Source of the DNA: Candidatus Obscuribacterales bacterium
GTDB lineage: Bacteria > Cyanobacteriota > Vampirovibrionia > Obscuribacterales > Obscuribacteraceae
Length of the DNA: 64,000 nucleotides
NCBI GenBank assembly: GCA_020050835.1
Contig: JAGVKB010000142.1
Coordinates: forward strand, 124,001-188,000
Direction: 5' to 3'
Shown: one piece after another, positions 16,666-24,727 of the stretch
Layout of the letters: each line of letters begins with the position of its first letter
How positions within the stretch are numbered: the stretch's first letter is position 1
Program-made: the position numbers and the translations under genes
Notes under the pieces: generated by a model
Database searches by the model: none
What the model saw: only the letters and a program-made list of their open reading frames with translations
Told to the model about the DNA's origin: nothing

Positions 16666-18057
16666 ATGGTCTCGTTCAAACTGTGCAAATCTGCGGTTAC
16701 CGTTACAGCGCTGGTTGCCTCAGCTTTGCTTTGTGCCTGCTCCAAAGGGCCGGAGCAACCGTCTCCAGCAGCGGAGAAGCCTGGACCTAAGTCCGGTCAT
16801 ATTGCCGTGTCGCCGGAAGTGGCCTCCAAATTCGACTTCCGCACCGAACCGGTGCACTTGCAAGACATCGTCGTTCCCTTGCATTTGACCGGGCGAATCG
16901 AGCCGGACATCGGTAAAGAGGTAGAGGTAAGCACCCGCATCTCAGGTCGAATCGAACGAGTACTAGCCGGCCCCGGTCAGATAGTCAAGCCTACGGACCA
17001 GCTGGCTATTATAGACAGCCGAGAAATCACTGAAATTCAAGCTGAGTTAATTGAGGCACAAGCCAAGCTTAACATTGCGAAAGCCCATGAAGACAGAGAG
17101 AAGGTGGTCTACGAAGAACAATTGTCCCGGCCGAAGGGGCTGATCGACGCCAAGACACGTTTCAACCAGATGAAAGTGCAGCAAGGATTAGCCGAAGCGG
17201 AATTCAAGCGGATACAAGGTCTGTTCGTAGAGAAAATTGCGGCCACAAAGGACTTCCTCGTAGCTCAAGCAAACTTGGCGAAAGTGCAAGCTGATTACGA
17301 TCAGGCGGTTCTCGACTTGCAAAGGGAGCAACACCTATTTGAGAACAGGGCCCTTATGAAAAAGGATTATCAGTTGGCCCAGGCTGAGACTGCCAGACAT
17401 CGGCAGCACTTGAATACGCTAATACAACGTCTTGAATTCCTCGGAATGACCAAGCCGATGATTGATCAAATTCTCAAAACTGGATTGATCAGCGCCCGCA
17501 TTCCAATTCGCGCCCCAATCGCCGGAATCGTTGGGAGACACAGTATAGGCATCGGAGAGACGGTTGAACCGAACAAGACCATCTTCACTGTCATGGACTT
17601 AACAAATGTCCTGGCTACCGCCGACTTACCGGAAGCCGATTTGCGTCAAGTGCGATTAGGCGACAAAGTCAAGGTAACGGTCTCAACCTATCCAAATGAG
17701 ACTTTTGATGGCTTGGTAAGTTTCATCAGCGATAGCGTAGATCCCCAAACGCGAACTGTACTGATACATGCGCGCCTGCCAAACCCATCTTACAAATTGC
17801 GATCGAACATGTTCGCTGAAATTGAAACACAAGGAAGAGCAAAATCCGTTCTCGCTTGCCCAAAATCGGCCGTTCAGGAGCTTGAGGGTCGGACTGTAGC
17901 CTTCGTCTCAACGCCCGAAGGCTACCAGGAAAAGAAGGTGACAACTGGTGCCCAAAGCGAGTCATACGTCGAGATCAAGTCCGGACTGGCCGAAGGAGAT
18001 CAGGTGGTAACCCAGGGCAGCCTGATGCTCAAGGCCGAATTGACATTTGGGCACTAA
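16666..18057 (+). CDS. CusB/CzcB-type periplasmic adaptor lipoprotein of a heavy-metal efflux system
   Basis: The sequence starts with a signal ending in ALLCAC, where Cys25 (or Cys23) could be lipidated. It continues with the adaptor order: a barrel/lipoyl half (VEVSTRISGRIERVLAGPG), a helical hairpin at about 115-250, the second lipoyl half (IPIRAPIAGIVGRHSIG), a beta-barrel, and a membrane-proximal domain ending AEGDQVVTQGSL. This class links a metal RND pump to an outer-membrane channel. The frame is open back to 16498, and ATG 16531 has AAGGA close before it. I prefer 16666 because the lipoprotein signal then sits at the N-terminus. It is followed by the RND pump 40 bases on. No outer-membrane factor is in the window. 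Confidence 0.88.
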   Translation: MVSFKLCKSAVTVTALVASALLCACSKGPEQPSPAAEKPGPKSGHIAVSPEVASKFDFRTEPVHLQDIVVPLHLTGRIEPDIGKEVEVSTRISGRIERVLAGPGQIVKPTDQLAIIDSREITEIQAELIEAQAKLNIAKAHEDREKVVYEEQLSRPKGLIDAKTRFNQMKVQQGLAEAEFKRIQGLFVEKIAATKDFLVAQANLAKVQADYDQAVLDLQREQHLFENRALMKKDYQLAQAETARHRQHLNTLIQRLEFLGMTKPMIDQILKTGLISARIPIRAPIAGIVGRHSIGIGETVEPNKTIFTVMDLTNVLATADLPEADLRQVRLGDKVKVTVSTYPNETFDGLVSFISDSVDPQTRTVLIHARLPNPSYKLRSNMFAEIETQGRAKSVLACPKSAVQELEGRTVAFVSTPEGYQEKKVTTGAQSESYVEIKSGLAEGDQVVTQGSLMLKAELTFGH

Positions 18058-18097
18058 CCAATGAACACTCTGAAAGGAAGGAGCGAATGTTCCGACA

Positions 18098-21000
18098 ATG
18101 ATTGAAAAAATCATTCAGTTCGCCCTCGAACAACGCCTGGTCACAGCAGGCTTGGCATTTGCAATTGCCGCCGTGGGCATTTGGAGCATTCTCAATCTGG
18201 CAATAGACTCATTTCCAGACGTTAGCAACGTACAGGTTCAAATCATTACAGAACCTGAAAGTATGGCGAGTGAGGAGATTGAGTCATTAATCACATTCCC
18301 GATTGAAACCGCTTTGAACGGTCTACCCGGTATCACTAACATTCGCTCCAACTCCAGCTTCGGCTTGTCGGTCGTGACCGCCATTTTCGAAGACAACATG
18401 GACGTTTACTTTTGCAGACAATTAGTACAACAGCGCTTGATGCAATTGAAGCTTCCGGAAGGCGCTCCGCAACCAGCTCTTGGTCCGGTCGTATCCAGCT
18501 TCAGCAACGTTTATATGTATTACCTGACCAGCCGGACCAACGATTTGACCGAACTGCGCACAATTCAAGACTGGATCGTCGCGCGAAAACTTCTTTCCGT
18601 GCCTGGTGTCGGCAATGTCGTAAGTTACGGCGGATTCGTCAAACAATATCAAGTTTTCGTCAAGCCTTCGGCGCTCAAGGCTTACGAGTTAACGCTCGAA
18701 CAGGTTGCAAATGCATTGGCCAGAAACAACACCAATGCCGGCGGCAACTTCATAATTGAAGCTGGTGAGGAAGTAATCATCCGCAGCCTGGGCCGAATAA
18801 AATCGGTATCTGATATAGGCAACATCGTCGTTAAGTCCTTTGAAGGAACGCCTGTTTTCATCCGACAGATTGGAGATGTCCGCATCGGACCAGCATTCAG
18901 GCGCGGCTCGGCCTCTATGAACGGAGACGGCGAGGCAGTTACGGGCATCGTACTAACCAGAAAGGGCGTGAATACCAAAGCGGTAGTTGAGCGAGTTCGC
19001 GAACGAATCAATGAAATAGCCAAGGAGCTGCCTGAAGGTGTAACAATTCACCCTTATTACGATCAAACGGATTTAGTTGATAAAACGCTCGAAACAGTCA
19101 AGGAAATTCTGCTGATGAGCGGAGGCCTGGTAATAGTCATTTTGGCCGCCGTCCTGATGCATATCCCCAGCGCACTGATTGTATCTGTAGTAATTCCGCT
19201 TTCCTTGTTGTTCAGCTTTATACTCATGAAATTTACCGGACTGTCGGCAAATTTAATGACGCTTGGCGCAGTCGACTTCGGCATCATTGTCGACGCCGGA
19301 GTTGTGATGGTGGAGAACATCTTCAGGCAACTTTCCCGCGCCTGGGAAGAGCACCCCACACGCGTCAACAGACTACCGATCATCATGAATGCCGCACGGG
19401 AGGTAGGCAGACCGATCGTGTTCGCAATCGCCATCATCGTGTCGGTTTATCTTCCGCTCTTCACGCTGGAAGGAGTTGAGGGCAAGATGTTCCATCCTCT
19501 GGCCCTGACCTTCATCTATGCTCTGGTCGGGGCGCTTTTGGTTTCACTGACGGTAATTCCAGTGCTTTGTTACTGGTTCATGAAGTCGAAGGTAGTGGAG
19601 CACCACAATCCGGCGCTCGAATTCGTAAAGCACAAGTACTTTCCTGTGCTCAATACAGCGATGGAGAAACCCAAACTAACTTTGGTCATCTCGTTAGCGG
19701 CGCTCGTCTCAAGCCTTTGCTTGATCCCATTTCTCGGCTCCGAGTTCATTCCTTCTCTCGATGAGGGATCAATTCTACTGCGAACAAAACTAGCTCCAAG
19801 TGTTTCCCACCTGGAGTCCTCGACTATGGCAACCCGCATCGAGCAGATAATTAAGACCTTTCCCGAAGTAACCGTCGTCGTCTCGAAAATCGGGCGGTCG
19901 GGAATGGGGTCAGACCTGGACGGAGTCGATAATGCAGACGTTTACATCGGTCTAAAACCAAAATCGGAATGGACAAGTACTAAGAACAAGGAAGAGCTCG
20001 TCAACAAAATGGCTGCCAAGCTAGATGGCATTCCAGGGCTGTTCTACAGCTTCTCACAACCGATCGCCGATATGATCGATGACTTAATAGCCGGCATCAA
20101 AGCGGCGCTCGGCATCAAAATTTTCGGCAGCGACTTGCAAAAGATTGACGAGATCGCCGGAGAGATTCAACAAGTACTTAAAGATGTTCCAGGCGCAGCT
20201 GACATTCAAAGAGAGCATGTGCTCGGGCTACCGCAGCTAAACATCCGTTTGCGTCGAGATGATATTGCCAGGCACGGCTTAAACGTGGCTGATATTCAGC
20301 GCCTGATCCAAACTGCCATCGCCGGCGAAGTCGTAACCGAAGTACTCGAAGGCAATAAGAGATTTGGCTTGTTGGTTAGATATCCTACCGAGTACAGGGA
20401 TAAAATCAACGACATTCAAAACTTACTGGTCGACACTCCTTCCGGTGCTCGAATTCCTCTTAAGCAGCTCGCGGACATCGTCAAAGAACAAGGGATCGTA
20501 ATGATCAATCGCGAGGGGCAAGAGCGGAGAACGGCCGTACTGTCAAACGTGCGCGGAAGAGACCTCGGCTCGTTCGTTCAGGAGGCTCAAGCGAAAGTCG
20601 ACCAACGCGTCAAGCTACCAAAGGGTTACAGGATTGTCTGGGGCGGACAATTCGAGAATCAGCAGCGGGCGATGTCCAGACTGTCTGTCGTCGTTCCGAT
20701 TGTGCTATTACTAATTTTCGTCTTGTTGTTCGCCTCGTTCAACTCTCTGAAGAATGCGGGGCTGATCATGCTCGTGGTCCCATTTTCAATGATTGGTGGC
20801 ATAGTAGCACTGTTTCTTACCAAACAGACTCTATCCGTGCCTGCAATTATCGGCTTTATAGCACTGTTCGGAGTCGCCGTACAAAATGGCGTAATTTTGC
20901 TCAGCTACATAATGCAATTGCAGAAGCGCGGAAAGACCGTCCAAGAAGCCGCCGTAGAGGGGGCTCAGATCAGGTTGCGCCCCGTTCTCATGACTGCCCT

Positions 21001-21172
21001 GGTGGCAATCGTAGGTTTATTGCCAAAGATGTTCTCCGATGGTACGGGAGCCGAGATTCAACGCCCTCTGGCCACAGTCATGCTAGGCGGACTGGTTTCG
21101 GCAACCATACTTACTCTCGTGTTACTACCTACGCTGTACGCCTTCACCAATAAGGAGCGCGCTTCGGAGTAG
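18098..21172 (+). CDS. Heavy-metal efflux RND pump, CusA/CzcA family (first copy)
   Basis: This 1024-residue inner-membrane trimeric pump has the HME-RND hallmarks: the opening MIEKIIQFALEQRL helix, the porter-domain DSFPDVSNVQVQI block, the helix-4 proton relay AVDFGIIVDAGVVMVENIF (about residues 390-408, both Asp and the Glu present), FLGSEFIPSLDEGSI, and NGVILLSYIMQL near the end. It exports metal cations by proton antiport; which metal cannot be told. A four-codon frame with a good ribosome site ends on the pump's ATG (ATGA), so translation may be coupled to it. The adaptor gene precedes it, and a PII-like gene and a second pump follow. Confidence 0.95.
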   Translation: MIEKIIQFALEQRLVTAGLAFAIAAVGIWSILNLAIDSFPDVSNVQVQIITEPESMASEEIESLITFPIETALNGLPGITNIRSNSSFGLSVVTAIFEDNMDVYFCRQLVQQRLMQLKLPEGAPQPALGPVVSSFSNVYMYYLTSRTNDLTELRTIQDWIVARKLLSVPGVGNVVSYGGFVKQYQVFVKPSALKAYELTLEQVANALARNNTNAGGNFIIEAGEEVIIRSLGRIKSVSDIGNIVVKSFEGTPVFIRQIGDVRIGPAFRRGSASMNGDGEAVTGIVLTRKGVNTKAVVERVRERINEIAKELPEGVTIHPYYDQTDLVDKTLETVKEILLMSGGLVIVILAAVLMHIPSALIVSVVIPLSLLFSFILMKFTGLSANLMTLGAVDFGIIVDAGVVMVENIFRQLSRAWEEHPTRVNRLPIIMNAAREVGRPIVFAIAIIVSVYLPLFTLEGVEGKMFHPLALTFIYALVGALLVSLTVIPVLCYWFMKSKVVEHHNPALEFVKHKYFPVLNTAMEKPKLTLVISLAALVSSLCLIPFLGSEFIPSLDEGSILLRTKLAPSVSHLESSTMATRIEQIIKTFPEVTVVVSKIGRSGMGSDLDGVDNADVYIGLKPKSEWTSTKNKEELVNKMAAKLDGIPGLFYSFSQPIADMIDDLIAGIKAALGIKIFGSDLQKIDEIAGEIQQVLKDVPGAADIQREHVLGLPQLNIRLRRDDIARHGLNVADIQRLIQTAIAGEVVTEVLEGNKRFGLLVRYPTEYRDKINDIQNLLVDTPSGARIPLKQLADIVKEQGIVMINREGQERRTAVLSNVRGRDLGSFVQEAQAKVDQRVKLPKGYRIVWGGQFENQQRAMSRLSVVVPIVLLLIFVLLFASFNSLKNAGLIMLVVPFSMIGGIVALFLTKQTLSVPAIIGFIALFGVAVQNGVILLSYIMQLQKRGKTVQEAAVEGAQIRLRPVLMTALVAIVGLLPKMFSDGTGAEIQRPLATVMLGGLVSATILTLVLLPTLYAFTNKERASE

Positions 21173-21243
21173 CACCGAACCGGTTTGGAAATCATTGAAA
21201 CAGTGAATACTCAGTTCAATCACGCAGAAATGAGGACTACCCA

Positions 21244-21582
21244 GTGAAGAAAATCACAGCAATCATCAAACCTCACATGCTGGATCGGCTGGCCAGCACC
21301 ATGCGTAAGGCTCAGATTGCTGGAATTACAGTTATGGCAGCGCAGGGATTTGGTCGAGATGAGATAGACGCCGACGTCGAGTTGATCGGTTACCTGAGCG
21401 AACGCACTGTAGTCGAGATGATAGTTACCGACGATCGCGTAGATGAGATCGTACAACTCATTCAAAGGACTGTTAGCACAAAACACTCCGGCGACGGCAT
21501 TGTGTTCGTATCCGATCTGTCGTCGGCAATGAGATTGAGTGATGGACGCAGCATTGGCAGCGCGCCTCAAGAAAATGGTTGA
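21244..21582 (+). CDS. PII-like signalling protein of the metal-efflux-linked (PII-NG) type
   Basis: The 113 residues align with GlnB/PII from end to end: KKITAIIKPHMLDRL at the N-terminus, GFGRDE before the T-loop, and TVVEMIVTDDRVDEIVQLI. The B-loop region STKHSGDGIVFV corresponds to TGKIGDGKIFV of GlnB, so nucleotide binding is likely. The T-loop is short and lacks the Tyr that is uridylylated in GlnB. A PII subgroup called PII-NG is known to be encoded beside CusABC-type pumps, which fits this position. The start is GTG at 21244 with GAGG eight bases upstream. The stop overlaps the second pump's start, which implies coupled synthesis. It probably senses nucleotides or metal status and modulates the pumps. 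Confidence 0.88.
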   Translation: MKKITAIIKPHMLDRLASTMRKAQIAGITVMAAQGFGRDEIDADVELIGYLSERTVVEMIVTDDRVDEIVQLIQRTVSTKHSGDGIVFVSDLSSAMRLSDGRSIGSAPQENG

Positions 21583-24500
21583 AAGACTAATACAATTTGC
21601 TCTAACCCAACGTCTTATAACTGCAGTCGCATTTCTCGCGATGGCAATCGCGGGTATCTGGTGCATTCTGAAGCTACCAGTCGACTCCTTTCCCGATGTG
21701 AGCAACGTCCAGGTGCAAATCATCACCGAGCCAGAGACAATGGCTACCGAGGAAGTAGAGTCGCTGGTCACCTTCCCGATTGAAAATTCATTGAATGGCC
21801 TGCCCAACATCGCCAAAGTTCGCTCAAACTCCAGCTTCGGGCTTTCCGTCGTAACGGCTATCTTTGACGACGAGACAGATGTCTATTTTGCCCGTCAAGT
21901 CGTTGCCCAACGACTCAACCAGCTGGAGCTTCCAGAAGGAGTTCCACAACCAAAGCTCGGTCCGGTCGTATCAACATTTAGCCGGGTTTACTGGTACACC
22001 CTTTCCAGCCCACGACACGACTTGACGGAACTACGCACTATTCAAGACTGGTTCGTCGCTCGCCGCATACGAGCCGTCCCCGGCGTAGCGAATGTCCTCA
22101 GTTATGGAGGATTCGTCAAGCAATACCAAGTGCTCGTTTACCCGGCCAAACTGCGCGGGTATGGCATCACCATCAAGGACGTTGTAGATGCCTTATCAGA
22201 CAACAACTCGAATGCAGGTGGAAGCATCATCGAAAATGCCGGCGAAGAGATAATCATTCGCGGTATCGGTCGCATCGAGAAGGTTAGAGACATCGGCAAT
22301 ATTGTTCTAAAGACCGTCAGTGGCACACCGGTGAAAGTCAGACAGGTTGCGGACGTCTTGATTGGTCAAGCCTTCAGACGCGGTGCAGGCAGTGCAAATA
22401 GCAAAGGAGAAGCGGTACTGGCGCTCGTTCAAACTCGCAAGGGAGTCAACACGAAAACCGTTCTCGAAGCTGTTCACAAGCGCGTTGCCGAAATTCAGGA
22501 AGATCTGCCCGACGGCGTTCGCATAGAGCCATTTTACGATCAATCAGAGCTGGTCGACAAAACCATTCACACCGTAATAGAGATCCTACTATACAGCGGC
22601 GGACTCGTGGTAATCGTACTTGCTGCAATCCTTATGCACATACCGAGTGGGCTGATTGTCGCTGTAATCATTCCGCTGTCACTTCTGTTCAGCTTTGTCT
22701 TGATGCGATGCACCGGGCTGACGGCGAATATGATGACCCTTGGTGCCGTTGATTTTGGAGTAATCGTCGACGCTGGCGTGGTAATGGTAGAAAACATTTT
22801 TCGACAACTCGCACGTAGCGATTGTGATCTAAATGGCAACATCAAGCACCGACTAACAGTTATTCTCGTGGCTGCGAAAGAGGTCGGCCACCCGATATTT
22901 TTTGCCATCATGATCATTATTGCGGTCTATCTGCCGCTGTTTACGCTCGAGGGCGTCGAAGGAAAGATGTTCCACCCGCTGGCTCTTACTTTCATTTATG
23001 CACTAGCAGGAGCACTTATTTGCTCGCTCACGATTATTCCGGTCATCTGTTTTTGTGCGCTAAAAAGACAGATACATGAACGCAAGAATCCAGCATTGGA
23101 AGCGCTGAAGCGCTTCTACAGGCCGTTCCTGATCGGCGCGATCGACAGTCCCCGAAGCACAATGGCAATCGCTCTCATCTTCCTGATCTTTAGCTTCTGC
23201 CTGGTGCCATTTCTTGGCTCTGAGTTCATTCCATCGCTCGACGAAGGACAGATTCTGCTTAGAATCCGATTTACTCCCAGTATCGCACTCACTGAAACCG
23301 AGCGAGTAGTCAAACACGTGGAAAGACTGGTTGGACGATTTCCGGAAGTAACCAACACCGCGACCAAAATAGGCAGATCGGGGATGGGTGCCGATTTCGA
23401 CGGAGTAGATTACGCCGAGATGTTGATCTCGCTCAAACCGAAACCGCAATGGAAGACCGCTCGCAGTAAAGAAGAATTAGTGGTCTTGATGTCGCGCACT
23501 GTCGAGGTGGTACCTGGAGTTCTCTACAGTTATTCGCAACCAATCGCCGATGCTGTCGAGGATCTTGTCTCGGGAATACGCTCCGATCTCGGAATCAAAA
23601 TTTTTGGCGATGACATGATAGTGCTTAACCAGCTTGCTCTGAACGTGCAATCGATTGTTTCAAACATTCCTGGAGCAGCCGATGTACAGAGGGAATACAT
23701 TCTTGGTCTGCCCCAGCTTAAGATCAAAGTCGACCGGGATACTATCGCCCGCTACGAGTTAAATGTAGCCGATGTGTTGAATATCATTCGAACAGCAATC
23801 GCCGGACGCGTCGTTACCGAGGTCTTAGAAGGCACTCAACGCTTCGGACTCCTTGTGAGATTTCCCAAACAGTTTCGCGACAGTGTGCCGGATATCTCTT
23901 CCGTCTTGATTGAGTCGCCAGAAAGAGCAGTCATTCCACTTAGTGAACTATGCGATATCAATGTCGCCCAAGGAACTGTCGCCATCAATCGAGAGGATGG
24001 GCAAAGGCGCACAGCAGTCTTAGTTAACGTGCGCGGGCGAGACCTCGGAAGCTTTGTAGCTGCGGCTCAAGAGGCTGTAGACAGGCAGATCAAGCTTCCC
24101 AAGGGATATCGTATTCAATGGGGCGGACAATTCGAGAACCAGCAGCGCGCCATGACTCGACTTACCATTGTAGTGCCGATCGTCTTGTTCATTATTTTTG
24201 TTTTGTTGTTTGCGTCCTTTCATTCATTGAAGAATGCCGGACTGATTATGCTCAATGTTCCCTTTGCTTTGATCGGCGGTATCATGGCATTATTCATCTC
24301 CGGACAACATTTATCCGTACCGGCCATCATCGGTTTCATAGCTCTATTTGGAGTAGCAGTTCAAAACGGAGTCATTTTGGTCAGTTACATAATGCAACTC
24401 CAAAGGCACGGACACTCCGCTCGAGAAGCTGCAATCAAGGGAGCCGAAGTAAGATTTCGTCCAGTCTTGATGACAGCGCTGGTAGCTATTGTCGGACTGC

Positions 24501-24685
24501 TGCCAAAGATTTTTTCTGACGGAACAGGCGCCGAGATTCAGCGGCCGCTTGCCACTGTTTTGCTGGGAGGACTGGTATCGGCCACGATCCTCACTTTGAT
24601 CGTACTGCCGATGTTTTATTCATTGCTAAACAAGAACTCCGACCAGGTTAGCGCGCAAGAGGAAGACAATTCACCTTCCAAGTAA
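21575..24685 (+). CDS. Heavy-metal efflux RND pump, CusA/CzcA family (second copy)
   Basis: This is a close paralogue of the pump at 18098-21172, with the same landmarks: DSFPDVSNVQVQI, AVDFGVIVDAGVVMVENIF, FLGSEFIPSLDEGQI and NGVILVSYIMQL. The frame is open from 21539, but ATG 21575 gives MVERLIQFALTQRL, aligning exactly with the first pump's MIEKIIQFALEQRL. It overlaps the PII-like stop by eight bases, with a poor ribosome site of its own, so it probably relies on coupling. The C-terminus carries about 15 extra polar residues. Two pumps sharing one adaptor could form mixed trimers or differ in metal; sequence alone does not decide. Confidence 0.94.
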   Translation: MVERLIQFALTQRLITAVAFLAMAIAGIWCILKLPVDSFPDVSNVQVQIITEPETMATEEVESLVTFPIENSLNGLPNIAKVRSNSSFGLSVVTAIFDDETDVYFARQVVAQRLNQLELPEGVPQPKLGPVVSTFSRVYWYTLSSPRHDLTELRTIQDWFVARRIRAVPGVANVLSYGGFVKQYQVLVYPAKLRGYGITIKDVVDALSDNNSNAGGSIIENAGEEIIIRGIGRIEKVRDIGNIVLKTVSGTPVKVRQVADVLIGQAFRRGAGSANSKGEAVLALVQTRKGVNTKTVLEAVHKRVAEIQEDLPDGVRIEPFYDQSELVDKTIHTVIEILLYSGGLVVIVLAAILMHIPSGLIVAVIIPLSLLFSFVLMRCTGLTANMMTLGAVDFGVIVDAGVVMVENIFRQLARSDCDLNGNIKHRLTVILVAAKEVGHPIFFAIMIIIAVYLPLFTLEGVEGKMFHPLALTFIYALAGALICSLTIIPVICFCALKRQIHERKNPALEALKRFYRPFLIGAIDSPRSTMAIALIFLIFSFCLVPFLGSEFIPSLDEGQILLRIRFTPSIALTETERVVKHVERLVGRFPEVTNTATKIGRSGMGADFDGVDYAEMLISLKPKPQWKTARSKEELVVLMSRTVEVVPGVLYSYSQPIADAVEDLVSGIRSDLGIKIFGDDMIVLNQLALNVQSIVSNIPGAADVQREYILGLPQLKIKVDRDTIARYELNVADVLNIIRTAIAGRVVTEVLEGTQRFGLLVRFPKQFRDSVPDISSVLIESPERAVIPLSELCDINVAQGTVAINREDGQRRTAVLVNVRGRDLGSFVAAAQEAVDRQIKLPKGYRIQWGGQFENQQRAMTRLTIVVPIVLFIIFVLLFASFHSLKNAGLIMLNVPFALIGGIMALFISGQHLSVPAIIGFIALFGVAVQNGVILVSYIMQLQRHGHSAREAAIKGAEVRFRPVLMTALVAIVGLLPKIFSDGTGAEIQRPLATVLLGGLVSATILTLIVLPMFYSLLNKNSDQVSAQEEDNSPSK

Positions 24686-24727
24686 ACGACTCCGCCGACT
24701 GGTCGAAAGATTTGATGCGATCGCTCA

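Noticed and set aside
21220-21816. 198-residue minus-strand frame across the PII-like gene
   Set aside because: It is antisense to the PII-like gene and to the start of the second pump, both of which are strongly conserved families.
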